Notes under the pieces: model-generated
Database searches by the model: none
Told to the model about the DNA's origin: nothing
Seen by the model: the letters and a program-made list of their open reading frames with translations, nothing else
Part shown: one piece after another, positions 35,152 to 47,465 of the stretch
How the letters are laid out: every line of letters starts with the position of its first letter
Position numbering within the stretch: position 1 is the stretch's first letter
Assembly (NCBI RefSeq): GCF_963583255.1
Contig: NC_084804.1
Location: 17,302,723 to 17,366,722, forward strand
DNA length: 64,000 bases
Direction of reading: 5' to 3'
Source: Pyrus communis
Lineage: Eukaryota > Streptophyta > Magnoliopsida > Rosales > Rosaceae
Made by a program: the position numbers and the translations under genes

Positions 35152-35786
35152 TGTGACATCCCACATCATCCAGGGGAGTGATCCTTATATGTATATTCTC
35201 ATCCCTACCTAGCACGAGGTCTTTTGGGAACTCACTGGCTTCGGGTTCCGTCGGAACTCCGAAGTTAAGCAAGAGGGGGCTAGAGCAATCCCATGATGGG
35301 TGACCCACTGGGAAGTTGCTCGTGAGTTCCCAAAAACAAAACCGTGAGGGAATGGTAAGCCCAAAGCGGACAATATCGTGCTACAGTGGTGGAGTCGGCC
35401 CAAGAAGTGATCCGCCCCGGGCCGGGATGTGACATTTGGTATCAGAGCCTAACCCTGGCCGTGGTGTGCCGACGAGGACGTCGGGCCCCTAAGGGGGGTG
35501 GATTGTGACATCCCACATCGCCCAGGGGAGTGATCCTTATATGTATATTCTCATCCCTACCTAGCACGAGGCCTTTTGGGAGCTCACTGGCTTCGGGTTC
35601 CGTCGGAACTCCGAAGTTAAGCGAGAAGGGGCTAGAGCAATCCCATGATGGGTGACCCACTGGGAAGTTGCTCGTGAGTTCCCAAAAACAAAACCGTGAG
35701 GGAATGGTAAGCCCAAAGCGGACAATATCGTGCTACGGTGGTGGAGTCGGCCCGGGAAGTGATCCGCCCCGGGCCGGGATATGACA
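35152..35786 (+). mobile_element. Complete Cassandra TRIM retrotransposon
   Basis: Two 283-bp LTRs (35152-35434 and 35504-35786), each starting TGTGACATCCC and ending TGACA, enclose a 69-bp interior. The interior holds a primer-binding site (TGGTATCAGAGCC, initiator-Met tRNA type) and a purine tract (AAGGGGGGTGG) before the second LTR. Each LTR contains 5S-rRNA-like sequence, the defining mark of Cassandra. The flanks are tatgt and catgt, a 5-bp duplication with one change. By eye the LTRs differ at about 10 sites, all transitions. It has no protein genes, so it depends on other retroelements for movement. Confidence 0.93.
35232..35330 (+). ncRNA. 5S-rRNA-like sequence in Cassandra LTR 1
   Basis: The segment contains blocks that align with plant 5S rRNA and its internal pol III promoter: GAAGTTAAGC (A-box region, 35261-35270), CATGATGGGTGACC (intermediate element, about 35292-35305) and TGGGAAGTTGCTCGTG (C-box region, 35309-35324). 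Cassandra LTRs are known to be transcribed as 5S RNA. It is not a genuine 5S gene, since the 5' and 3' ends of the mature rRNA are altered. The same segment recurs in LTR 2 at about 35584-35682. Confidence 0.75.
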
Positions 35787-35814
35787 CATGTTGGTCCATA
35801 CATCAAAATTTTTA

Positions 35815-36870
35815 GGGCAAATTACAATTTACCACCTCAGATTTGGGGTCGATTTCAATTCCTTACACCATCTTTAAAACATTTCACTTCCGTACCTCAA
35901 GTACTATTTTATTTCAATATAATACATCCATTATATTTTCCATCCATTAGTCCATTAAGAGCTGACATGGCTGCCACATTTGTGCCACGTGGATAAACAC
36001 TTAATAAAAAAATTTAAATATTAAAATAATTAACTAAAAAAAGTTAAAAATAAAAGAAAAAAAATCGTCTTCCCCGACCCACCTTTTTCTCCTATCCATC
36101 ATCACCCACCCCAAAAATCCCACCAAGCCCATCCCCTTCTCCCATCCCCATCACCCCTCCCAAAAATCCCCCATCACCCACCCCCAAAAATCCCACCCGA
36201 GCCCACCCCTTCTGTCAATGGGACCTAGACCTGACTGGCCGGATTTCGAACTCGACTCCTCCGCCGTCGTTGATTTTCCTCAGCCAAAAATGGAGCTCAA
36301 CAACATCAAGAGGCAATAGAGCCGGCGTGCACCAGGGCTGATGTTCCCAGTCACTGAGGGGACCACTCGGGCGAGCTGGTTACTGCTGTTGGGAAGCTTG
36401 GTAGTGAGAAGAAGAGTTGGGGGGGGGGATGGGTTGGAGCAACGCCGTAGGCTTTACATCGCTGGGAAAGCCAGAGGAGTTGCGTGGTGGTGAATTGAGG
36501 GAGAAACGGAGAAAGGTGAAGAGGGTGGAGAGGGAGAAGGGGGGTTGCGGGTGAGGGAGGTGGGTCCGCGGGGGGGGGGGAGATGGGTTCTAGGTTGGGT
36601 TTTTTTTTTTTTTTTTAAAATAACTTTTCTTTAATTAATTATTTTTAAATGAATAAAAAATTATTTTTTGCCACATGGCACAAATTTGGCAGCCACATGA
36701 CACAAATATGTCAGCCACGTCAGCTCTTAACGGATCAATGGATGGAAAATGTAATAGATGTACTATATTGAAATAAAATAGTACTTGAGGTATGAAAATT
36801 AAATGTTTTAAAGATGTTGTAAGAAATTGAAATCGATCACAAATCTGAGGTGGTAAATTGTAATTTACCC
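35815..36870. mobile_element. Mutator-like element, about 200-bp TIRs
   Basis: The ends GGGCAAATTACAATTTACCACC and, reversed, GGGTAAATTACAATTTACCACC continue as matching inverted repeats for about 190 bases, to CAGCTCTTAA / TTAAGAGCTGAC. The flanks are aaattttta and aaactttta, a 9-bp duplication with one mismatch. The GC-rich interior (36060-36600) differs from the AT-rich TIRs and may be captured host sequence, but I recognise no protein in it. Confidence 0.85.
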
Positions 36871-38379
36871 AAACTTTTAATAGTTTCAAGTCTATCACTT
36901 GAACAACTTAGCTAGTTTTTTAAAGTTGTATTTCTCGTGCTTGCCTCATGATTAAAAATGTGACGAAATTGTAGGTCAATGACTCATATCCACCATCCAA
37001 ATTTTATCATCAAACATATATTCATTGGTATGTTATGTCACTTTGGGTCCGACTAGAACAACAAATCTTTATTAATCCATCTAATAGTAGTGCCTGGCTC
37101 TGTTTCATTGGTTTAGATTTAATCCGTAGCCACCTAATCATATAAAATAATCAAAGTAAAACTAAAACCCTATATAATTTAGTGATCACTAATTGTGTTA
37201 TGGACAATTACCAACGTAAATATGTTTAGTTAGAGATTAATGCAAAACAAAAACAGAGGCAGACAAAATAATAAAGCGAAATCTCCCAAAGAAGGAAGAC
37301 TTGCCACTTTCCATCCCAAAAAGCAAATCAAATGGTCTCTTTAAGACATAGATGGTCATGGGCAAAAGGACACAAGAAAAAAATCCAGAAATTAAAAAAA
37401 GATGAACAAAAAAACGATGCCCTTCCCACATTAGAAAAGGAGCTACTTTTTATGCTACTTTATTTTCCTTTTTCAAAGGTGTTCGGTAGAACCATTGGAA
37501 GCTTCCACGAAATTATTTTTTCTTTTCACTTGTTATTGCCAAGAAAAAAATTGCTTACCACAAAGACTATATTAGGTCAAGTATTGCTTCTGTCTCTCTC
37601 CATCAAATTTTCAATAGAATAATTATTGTTCCACCCTAATTATATATTGTTTCAATGGCTTCAACTTCCACCAACATCATATGCATGACTGACCTTATAA
37701 TTTATCTATTTTATTTTTTTTCAGTGGGTCTTTCTTCTAGATCCTTAGCTGTGTTTTTACTAAAATACCCTTAGGGTTTCTCAAATGTTAAATAATTGCA
37801 TCCAACCACGTGCACCTTTTGTTTGGTAGAAAGGTACTATATCCCAACCGCTGTTAGATCACAGCATTTCCAACTTAATGACAAAAATGTGCATGTTATA
37901 TGAAATAATGGCTCTATCTTAGGACTCCACATGTGTGAAAGACTAAACTAATTATGGTTCACGTTCACCTTATGCTCCACATTATATTGCCCTACACTTC
38001 ACCCCAAAATAAATCCAAAATTAATCAGACTTTATGAAGAATATAATAGTTGGGAAGATGTGACCACACAAAGGGTTGGCAAGAAATTTAGTGTGCTAGG
38101 TTAGAAGAGTTATCAAGAACTTAACAAATAAAGTATTGTACTCTTGCGATTTATACATAATTAGGCAACTGTGAACATGTATGTGAAAAGGGACGAGCAC
38201 TGAACATTCTGAGTAGTACATCATCCTACTGCAAAGAGTTGATATCGTTAAGGATGACAATGATGTGGGTCGAGTCGATCAATAGGCATAATAGAGCTTC
38301 ACTGGATTTACCAAAACCATTAGGTTTTATTAATATTATTGCCCTTTTTATAGGAATTAAAAATAATCTAATTACATGA
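36871..38379. other. Intergenic, no gene recognised
   Basis: AT-rich DNA without a supported exon, RNA gene or complete element. Confidence 0.5.
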
Positions 38380-40690
38380 TGTTGGTGTGAGTTAGAGATT
38401 TTCTTATTGTAATTTTCTTATTAGTTGGTTTTAACTTGTTAATTAGGGATTTTCTTGTAACCCTAGTTAACTATGTATTTTGTATATATGTTGCCTCCTT
38501 GAGAAAAGAATACATAAAACAATCCAAATTTATAATATCTACATTTTATCTTAATACCAGAGTAGGTTTCAACTTGTCTCAATTCCTGAAAAACCTTGGG
38601 CGGCAATTGCTATTTGCCCGCACCACTTCTTGCGCAATTTCAATTTATTTGAGATCATCACCAAACCAAAACCCTTGACATGCTACTATACTAGTTGGCC
38701 CTAATCCTTACTTGTCAATTTCTTCCCGGTTGCCGACTCCAATTATTTGTTGGTTGTCTTGTGTCTGAGACAATCAATCCTACTCAAACTGTAAACCTAA
38801 ATTCACTATATCAATCGACTTCATCTATGGGAGAAAATAGAAACCTAGCGATATAATTTCAGTCTCTACTTTAAGCGATTCACCCTATGCTAATTCCCTG
38901 CCGTTTGGGCTTAAACTCTCTGGTACCAATTTTTCAATTTGATCTCAAATGGTGGAAGTCTATGCAACGGGGTCAGGAAAGCTTGGCTATCCGAGCCCAG
39001 GTTCTCAAAGTGGATAACCGAAGATGCAATTGTAAAGGGGTGGTAACCGAAAACAATGGAGCTACACCTACTTGGATTGTTCATTGACGTACAAACTGCT
39101 AAGTATATTTGGGATAGTGTCTCATATGTTCTACGATGGATCTACCGCGACTGCATCGGCTCTTGATAAAAATGTGTCAATCTTGTCTCTTATTGATCAA
39201 ATATCCCTCTCGTATAATCGGGATGATTTAGAACAATTGATAAAAGCATTAATTGCGTATGGAGATCGTGACTTCGAGATGGATTGTTGATTTTGATGCT
39301 ACTGATCACATGACGTATGACAAGTCTCTCTTTCAATTCGTGACTCCTCCACTTAAATAGAACGTCATCACTGCAAATTGAGATGTTATTTCAGTAACAA
39401 TAGCTCATTCTATTTCTCTCACCCCATCTTTATCATTGCATAATACTCTAGTTATTCAGGCTTTATCAAACCATCTTTTATCTGTTTGTCAAGTTGCTAA
39501 ACAACTGGATTGTATTGTATTAACGTTTTCTTGCCTCCTTCAAGATATCCGGACTCAAGCGATTATTGGATGTGGCACTAAGAGAAAGGGGTTGTACTAT
39601 GTCGACGATGGTGCACCAGGCAGAGTTAATCATGTTCGTAGTAAGAATGGTGACCAATTGAAGAAAATTATGTTGTGGCATCAGCAGTTGGACATACATC
39701 TTTTGGCTATTTGAGAAATTTAATTTCGTCTCTCTTTAGTGGTGTTTTGGACTCTGATTTAATGTGTAATGTTTGTAATTGAGCAAAAAGTCCCTGTGTT
39801 TCATATCAGTAGGCTTCATTAAAAGAAATATTCTGTTTGAATAAGTACATTCTGATGTGAGGGTCCTTCTTCTGTTTCTACTCAACATGAAATTCACTGG
39901 TTTGTGTTATTTGTGGATGATTGTACTCAAATAACTTGGCTTTATACAGTACCTCAAGAGTGATGTCACTAAAATTGTCAAAAGCTTAAACCAACTAGTT
40001 TAGACTCAATTTTCACTCCCTATTAAGGTGCTTCGCTCGGATAATGGAGGTGAATATGTCAATGTCAAATTATCTCTTCTAGAACAAGGCATCCTACACG
40101 AGACCATATATCCCTAAACACCTCAACAGAATGGGGTGGCCCAACAAAAAATAGTCATGTTCTCAAGACTGCAAGGGCACATCTTCTGGAAGCGTCGACA
40201 CCACAATCTTACTATAGAGGTTGACTTTAGGGGCTTAGCTCATGTATTTGTGAGCTTTTGTCGCTTTGAATTTTTCTCACGGGAATTGGTTATAAACCGA
40301 AGGGTCCAATGCAACTCTATTTGATAATCAAGCAATTAGGGAGGTTGCCAATAATCCGGTTCAACATGATTGTACGAAGCCTATTGAAGTGGATAAACAT
40401 CTTATCAATGATAAGTTGGACATCAAGCTTGTCGATATTCCGTATGTAAGATCAAATGAGCAATTAGCAGATGTGTTAACACATGCGGGACAAGGATTTT
40501 TCACTACTCATTTAAAGTTGAGTTTAGGTGATATGTATACATCAACTTAAGGGAGAGTGTTGATGTGAGTAAAGAATTTCCTCATTGTAATTTCTTTATT
40601 AGTTGGGATTTCCCTAATCAACTATGCAGTTTGTTTGTGTGTGTGTGTGTATCTCATTAAGAGAAGAATACATGCAACAATTTTATCTCA
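38380..40690 (+). mobile_element. Internally deleted Copia retrotransposon
   Basis: The LTRs are about 38380-38553 and 40558-40690. Both start TGTTGRTGTGAG and share TTATTAGTTGG, AACTATG and GAATACATRMAACAA blocks. The polypurine tract AAGGGAGAG sits directly before the right LTR. The interior holds broken gag (38885-39170, motifs MVEVYATGSGKLGY and VSHMFYDGS), protease edge (DHMTYDKSLF), the GAG-pre-integrase stretch (MLWHQQL), integrase (SDNGGEY, TPQQNGVAQ) and the RNase H tail (SNEQLADVLTHAG). Reverse transcriptase is almost wholly deleted, and there are many stops and frameshifts. It is non-functional. No matching target duplication was found. Confidence 0.9.
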
Positions 40691-43540
40691 GGATATACTT
40701 ATAAATAAACACACAAAAAAAAAAAAAAACGATATAATATTATAAGCAACATAAAATAGTAAAAAAAGACCCTTAACTTGAACAACGAAAAAAAATAAAA
40801 AAATATAGATTAAAAAAAGAGACCGAAATAAAGAGAGGACTTAGAACGTATCATACCATACCATGCATGTTTCTCATGTTTTAAATGACCAGACCACATC
40901 ATTCGTGTCCATATCAGCTGCATTCGTTTTACACTTCTACCTCAAATTCAGTCTGCTCACAATCAACAATGATCTTATACTTGTATAGTTTACTAAATGA
41001 CTTTATTTTTTCTTTTTTCACACCCTTATTTATTTTGTATTTGAATTTACTTATAAGTTACAAGGAATAGGAATTGGAATCACTTTGCTTCTCGAATTTC
41101 TTGCGTTTACTAAAATTATTTTTATGGGAATAAAGATGTAGAGGAACTTTCTCCTACAGTTACTTACACGTAAGGAATCACTAAAATGTAAGTTATTCTC
41201 CTTAAAATCCGTAATTAAATATCTAAATATCAGAATTTTAAGATCAACTATGGCAGGATTAGTTGATTCGATTTTCTTTCTTTACTTCCCCCTACTTCTT
41301 AATTCTTCAATTCTTTTTCTCATCTAAATTACTATTTAGTCTTCTATTGCAACAAAGAAGTTAAGGCACTAATGTAATTTCACAAAACAAATTTTTGTTG
41401 TTTTTTGTTTAAGCCTCACTTACAGGTGATTTTAACATCTCTAATTTAAAAAAAAGTTAAAAATAAAAAATAAACCTCTCTTCCTCTCTTTCCCCTTTCT
41501 CGTCGTCTCTCTCACTCTGTTCCTCTTTCCTTCAATTTTAAAAATAAAAATAAAACATTTGATACACATTGTGTGTGGACGTATACTAGTATCTGTTAAG
41601 TAAACATAATCTAAGAGATTGAAATAAATAAAGATGTGCAAAGGAAATACAAGGTACGGATATCATTTTGTAAACAATGAGTATCAGTCCACGGACTATT
41701 AACTAATGGCAGGCTTGTAATCTGTGGATGAAGAAAGGGCAAATAGAGAGAGAGCAAAGGGTTTAATGTTCTTTTTTATTTTAATTGTTCTTTCTCTTAT
41801 ATTTTTTACATCAGAAAATAAAAGTGGGAAAGGGTCTCTTTCCAACGCGATACCAACTCCCCTTGTACAGGGTAGTAGTTGGCAGCCGTCCAACGTAGGT
41901 CATGTGCGCGGTTGCGGCGGTGGGCCCTCCAACCTTTCACTCAGCTCTCTGGGCCCCGTACCTACTTTCCTCAACGAGACAACGAGCTCACCTAATTAAT
42001 TAATTAATTATTTGTACCTGTCCTGCTACAATATGCCTGCTTTTATATTATTTATCTTTCTTTTTCAACCGTGTCATTTTCTTCTTCATCTTATTTGTTC
42101 TTCCTACACTAAACCCTAATCTATCTACTTCTTCTTTTTCTTCCTTACCTAATCACGCGTTAATCTTTTAGTTAATAATATTCCAAGACAAGAAAAATTA
42201 AAATTAAAATTAATATTTAGAATATCTGAACATGCACGTTAAAATTTTGTTTAAATTCAAATACGATGAATAAACACCAAAAGCACCCAACTTTCTATCT
42301 TCCCTTTTGCATGGCTATGTCCCCTCCTGCAAATCTTAAAAACATGCTAATTCTTTTGAGATTATGGAAGAATTCGTACGATTATAATTAAATTAATCTT
42401 AATTATATTTTTAAGGAGTTATACCCCTATGACTAGCTAGAAGAGGTATTTTCACATTCGAATGTCAGGCTATGCACCTATAGAATCAGATTATAATTTG
42501 AAGTTGCTTCTCATCTTTTGAGAATACTAAGGAACTTTCGTTCCTAACCCTCACCTGCTTCTGCTATATAGTTGTATTAGGCCCCATATATTTTATATTT
42601 GGAAAATGTTAGGAACCATCTTTTTAGAGCATATTTCGTAAACCATATGATGTGATAGTTGATAATTGAATTTTATTTTTAATAGTTATAAAAAGAATTC
42701 AACTATCAATCTTCACATCATGTATGCTACAAAATATGATAAAAAAAGATGGTCTCCAGCGTCACCTTTTATAATTTAGGATTGCAAAGTGCCAATAACA
42801 CACTTGGACATTCGCAAAATCTGACATCAAGAAATGGGTTAGGACTTTTTTTTTCAATTTACTTATTTGTTTTAAAGAAAAATCTGAGTTTGGATGACGG
42901 GAGTCGATCTCTTATTGTTAGAGACAAAATTAAAGAACTTAATTATTGAAGACGTATAGGTTAATGAGAGAGGTAACGAAATATATGAGCAAAGTGATGC
43001 TAATATCTTACTAGCGGAGTTACAAGATCCTACAAAAAACAGAAAATGAATCGTTTTCAATTTCTTCATATACTCATTTTACATTGTAGCATTGACTTAG
43101 GAGAAGAGTTTTGTTTGCTAGGTCTGTTTTGTTGCCGTCTTTGTGACTGGCTGATGATTCTTGTTGTGGTAGTTGTGTAAGTAGAACTTTTTCCTTATAT
43201 GCGAATTTATATGCACATCAAGAGATTGGTCGCTGGAGAAATGTACACCTTCTTGTATACGTTTGATTTGATCAATGAAATTCTCTATCGCTTTATGTGA
43301 AGAAAAAAAAGAGGACAATAATTTTGACTGCTTAGCAATATTATCATTGTGATGTGTCATCCCAAGGCAATTGCAAATTGCTGAAAAAGTTAATACACAT
43401 AACACTATATAATTAGCTTTAAGAAACTGCCACACTATATAATTAGCTTTAAGAAACTGCCACCGTGTAATGTTTTGTTGCATGTAAATTTCTCTCCTAA
43501 CAAAGGAGAGTAGCCTGTGATCTATTGAAATGAATCATGT
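40691..43540. other. Intergenic, no gene recognised
   Basis: AT-rich DNA with an AATT repeat near 41995-42012 and a hairpin MITE (42603-42770). No gene was recognised. Reading frames of 60-90 codons here look random. Confidence 0.5.
42603..42770. mobile_element. Hairpin MITE
   Basis: The left arm (GAACCATCTTTTTAGAGCATATTT, then ATGATGTGA and TGATAATTGAATT) pairs with the right arm (AATTCAACTATCA, TCACATCAT, AAATATGAT and AAAAAGATGGTC). It is non-coding and its boundaries are approximate. Confidence 0.6.
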
Positions 43541-43832
43541 GGGAAATGGGGTATGCAGGTTAAGAACTCAGGGCAGTGCGCAAGATAGCAGGAGTCAGGC
43601 AGGTAAGATAAAGGAGAAAAGTTTGGTGTTGAGGGAGGTACATGGTTAGCATTAATAATGCGGGACAGGTACAAACAAACACAAGCGGAAAGTGGGGTAT
43701 GCAGGTTAGGAACTCAGCGCAGTGCGCAAGATAGCAGGAGTCAGGCAGGTAAGATAAAGGAGAAAAGTTCGGTGTTGAGGGAGGTACATGATTAGCATTA
43801 ATAATGTGGGACAAGTACAAACAAACACAAGC
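43541..43832. repeat. Tandem duplication of a 146-bp unit
   Basis: Two nearly identical copies (43541-43686, 43687-43832), each running from GTGGGGTATGCAGG-like sequence to ACAAACAAACACAAGC. Differences are few substitutions. It makes mirror frames on the minus strand that are not genes. Confidence 0.88.
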
Positions 43833-43837
43833 TTCGT

Positions 43838-43898
43838 CATTGGATTGGATTGGATTGGATTGGATCGGATCGGATCGGATCGGATTGGATTGGATCTG
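43838..43898. repeat. GGATT/GGATC pentanucleotide repeat
   Basis: About 11 GGATY units in three blocks (T-type, C-type, T-type), directly after the 146-bp duplication. Confidence 0.9.
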
Positions 43899-44090
43899 GG
43901 GGGATGAGATGAGAGAGAAGGCAGAGGATACGACTCAAAGGAGAGTGTGTGGCTGAGATGGATGGATGATGAAGTTGTTTGGTGGTGGTCGCTCGGATGA
44001 TGGCGATGGATCCCAAAAGTCCATATCTGAATATCAGTCAACCTTATGTCCTTTTCAGTATTAACCTTATTTTCTCTGCAGAATTAATAA

Positions 44091-44240
44091 TAGAGAACTT
44101 TAACGAAAAACTCCTAATATGATTTATTTTAACGAAAAATCATATTTTTACACTAAAAATTTGATATTGATACTATGCACTTTATCATTAATTTTGTTGT
44201 TAAAACTCAAAATTTTCAAACTTTTTTTCATTAGTTTTTG
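44091..44240. repeat. Short dispersed repeat with TTTAACGAAAA start
   Basis: A 150-base AT-rich block (TTTAACGAAAAACTCC through CATTAGTTTTTGTTTAATAA). A piece of the same kind occurs at about 47806-47885. It is probably a decayed MITE family; the ends are not certain. Confidence 0.4.
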
Positions 44241-44509
44241 TTTAATAATAATGGTCCTCTCTTCTGAATCTGCATGTCATCCCTATTTATAACTCCCCCC
44301 ACCTGCCCTGCCCTCTTCTTCTAGCTAAATCATATGTATATTCATATGTAAAATATATAATAAATAAAAGAGGGAGATATCTATCAACTTGAATCGTTGA
44401 TACATCAGACCGTCCTCAACGCAATGTATCTAAATTCTCATGTTTGAGTTAAAAGTGATGGAGTGGTTTAACACTTATAATTTTGTTTACTTAAATTCAC
44501 TTAACTTAA

Positions 44510-45551
44510 GGCCTCGTTTGGCAGCTCGGACTGTACTGACTATTTCTGTCGGATAGAATAAATAGTCACTGGATAGTACTGACTAAATTAGTCGGGCGTT
44601 TGGTGCAGTATCGGACTAAAGATCGTATTATTTATACTATGTTTGGTTTTATACCGGATAGGAGGAATCAAACTTAAAATAAAATTAAACTTAAAAAAAA
44701 ATTTAAAAAAAAAAAAACAGAAACCATCACTTTTTTCCCAGATCTCTCTGCCACACCCCTCAAACTCCCTCCCTCTCTCTCCCTTCTTCTTCTCCGACTG
44801 CAGAAGAATCCCAAGTAAATTCAAACAGCCAATTGCAGAAAAATCCCAAATTGAAATCATCTCTCTGCTGCACCATGTTTCTTTGCAAGACCCAGTTGCA
44901 GGGAAGGAAGTAGGCGATGAGGAAGGCCACAAGAAGAGGACGACAAGGAAGGCGACAAGGACTAGGAGAGCAAAGATGGTGAGAGAAAGCGACGGCGATA
45001 AAAAACGACGACGAGAGAAAGCGACGGGGAGGAAGTGACAAGTGACTCAGCGTAGCTTTATCTTTCGGGTTAAATTTCAAATCTGAAACACAGAGATATG
45101 AAGTTTTTTTTTTTTTTTTTTTTTTAATTCAACCTCCTCGCAACCACCGCCACCATCAGGCCAAGAAACCCAGATAATATCTCTCCGATTCTAGTTCGAT
45201 CCGCCATCATGGATGTCTGAATAGGGACGCCATGGCCTGGGTTTAATACGCCACCTCTGCTTTTCTGTTGTATGTGCTTGATGTTGATCGGAGGTGAGGA
45301 GGGAGAAGGGGAGAGAAAGAAACTCGGATGAGGACTTGGCGATGCGCAGGAACAGAGAAGGTTGGAGAAAGGGAGACCCGACTAAATTATACGGAGGCAT
45401 TGGAGTGTATAAATTAGCGGGTGTGCGAGGGATTAAAGTGGTGGGACTGGTTTTGTTTATCCGGTGCTTAATTAGTACACTGGAACACCAAACAGCTGAT
45501 ACCGTATTACTAATACTATCCGGTCCTTTATACGGCGTGCCAAACGAGGCC
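44510..45551. mobile_element. PIF/Harbinger-type non-autonomous element
   Basis: The ends are GGCCTCGTTTGGCA, exact on both sides in inverted order, and the similarity extends over about 100 bases (TATCCGG, TAGTACTG-like blocks). TAA flanks both ends (44507-44509, 45552-45554). The 1.04 kb interior contains CT-rich and GAAGG-rich DNA with frames of 106-131 codons that resemble no known protein. It has no transposase. Confidence 0.85.
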
Positions 45552-45554
45552 TAA

Positions 45555-46373
45555 ATGTTTTATATATACAAATCTAGATACGAGTTTTGAATCATACCCA
45601 ATCTCATACACAGAGAAGCCTTAAATTGTACCTCAGCTTTAACTTGTACTTTTGTTGAAATCTAAGTTTTGTCATTGTAGATGATCTTTTCTTTCAAATA
45701 GAGAAGCAACTTATGCACATATTTTTTCTTGAGTCTATACAAATAAAAAAAGGATGTGCGGGAACTACTTCAAATATTTGACATATATGTTAATTAGAAC
45801 TTCATTTGGGATTATAGATTCAAATGGCCAACAATTTAGATTGACTGAAGTTAATTTGACAACATAAACATTGTATATATACGATCTCTTCACAAAGAGA
45901 ACATTTCGTTAGTATACGAATCAATACCAAAATGTTTAAAATGGGTAACAATGGGGTGGTCCACTTTGCATTTGTAGAATAAGTAATGATTTGAAAGTTG
46001 GGTAAAATGGAAGGGTGACGAAGGTATTTTTCTAGTTTCTTAATCCTGGCCGTCCGTCTATTGGTAGTTGACCCATTTAGATCAAAAGGATATGTTAAGT
46101 AATTTTTGTAAGGTATGATATAAGTCAATACGAATACGACGACCATATAAATAATTTAATAAATGTATATCATCATTTCACGTATTTATTATATATATAT
46201 ATTTGGTCTGAATTATATTTTTCTTTTTATCCAACAAAGGGAAAGGACAAAAATTTAAGTGAGTGAGCAAAATAGTTGGTAAAACATTGTACGGGCTGGA
46301 TCAGTGCCTATATATAAAAAATTGTTTTTGGAACACCAAACAAATGGGAAGGTGCCTAATCATAATTAGAGAG
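45555..46373. other. Intergenic, no gene recognised
   Basis: AT-rich DNA between two transposons. No exon, RNA gene or element end was recognised. Confidence 0.5.
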
Positions 46374-46495
46374 CTTTAATGGAAAGGGCTTGGACCAATA
46401 AATATTTAACAAAAAATCATCCTAAAATGTTATTTAACCAAAAGAGCTCAAAGTTTAATAAAAAATCATCCTCTTCTCACCCTTCTCTGGCTTAA

Positions 46496-46900
46496 GCGGT
46501 ACAACCTCTGCACAGCACTTGGGTTTTTTCAACTTCTCCAACAACGGCGACCCCAACAACAACATCTTCGGTGTCGAGTTTGATGTCTTCGAAAACCAAG
46601 AGTTCCAGGATCTTGATGACAACCATGTTGGTTTGGACATCAACTCCCTTACGTCTAATGCTTTGAGCACCACTGGATATTGGCGGACTTGATCAAGATT
46701 TCAACGAGTTGAAGCTCAACAATGGAATTAACTATCTAGTGTGGATTGATTTTATGGGCTCGAGAATTAACATGACCATGGCTCGTGCCGGCGTGGCAAA
46801 AACAACCAAATCGAATTCCTCCATTTCAAAACCAACCAAATCAAAGTTCAAATCAAAGTTGCAAAATGAAGCATTCATCGGAACAAAGCCGCCGAACACA
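46496..46900 (+). pseudogene. Captured legume-lectin domain of an L-type lectin receptor kinase
   Basis: The frame from 46496 reads SGTTSAQHLGFFNFSNNGDP, then NIFGVEFDVFENQEFQDLDD and NHVGLDINSLTS. After a one-base frame change near 46680 it continues FNELKLNNGINYLVWIDF and INMTMARAGVAK. Order and spacing match the lectin domain of L-type lectin receptor kinases, including the FGVEFDVF metal/sugar-site strand. The N-terminal part, transmembrane segment and kinase domain are missing, and the frame is broken by a TGA. It is a gene fragment carried by a transposon and not a functional receptor. Confidence 0.85.
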
Positions 46901-47099
46901 AGTTCAAAGAAGTTTAATGGCAGAAATTGGTGAAAAAGTGTCTGAAAAAAAAAAAAAAAAAAAAAAAAAAGAACCAAAGCATAAAACTATTTCTGAAGAA
47001 CCTAAAACATAACAGTGTTTCTAAAAAAAAAAAAAAAAAAAAAAAGATACAGTGTTTGTTTTGTCTGGCACAAATAAACACTGTAACTGGAAAGAAAAG

Positions 47100-47465
47100 A
47101 ACCAAATTCCAGAAAAAGTGACTTAAATTCCAGAAACAATGACTTAAATTTTAGAAACAATTATTTAGATTCTAGAAACAATCTATATTTTAATCTTTGA
47201 CCGTTTCTTTTCTTTCATGCATCAGTTGATTATATTTAAGAAAAAATGTGGTTAATTTGCTTTGAATCCAAATACAGTGAATTTCACTATTTCTTTTCTA
47301 GTTTACATTTAAGAAACAGTGTGTCTATTTCATTAGGATCCAGAAACGGTGACTTAGATTCAAGAAGTAAAGTAACTTAGGTTCCAGAAACAGTGACTTA
47401 GATTCCAAAAAACAATGTTACTTAAAATCCAGAGATAGTTTATTTTTACAGTCCAGAAACAGTGG
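47100..47465. repeat. Degenerate tandem repeats inside the Pack-MULE
   Basis: About ten imperfect units of 25-35 bases based on CCAGAAACAGTGACTTAGATT. They resemble in style the arrays in the arms of the 20-25 kb element, which shares the TIR. Confidence 0.6.

Noticed and set aside
35232..35682. Genuine 5S rRNA genes
   Set aside because: The 5S-like parts sit inside paired TG...CA LTRs with a primer-binding site, and the mature 5S ends are not conserved. Cassandra explains them.
36635..36898. 87-codon minus frame similar to a plus frame at 35781-35996
   Set aside because: Both translate the same terminal inverted repeat of the Mutator-like element.
43560..44041. Two similar minus-strand frames
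   Set aside because: They translate the 146-bp tandem duplication and the GGATY repeat. The similarity comes from the DNA repeat.
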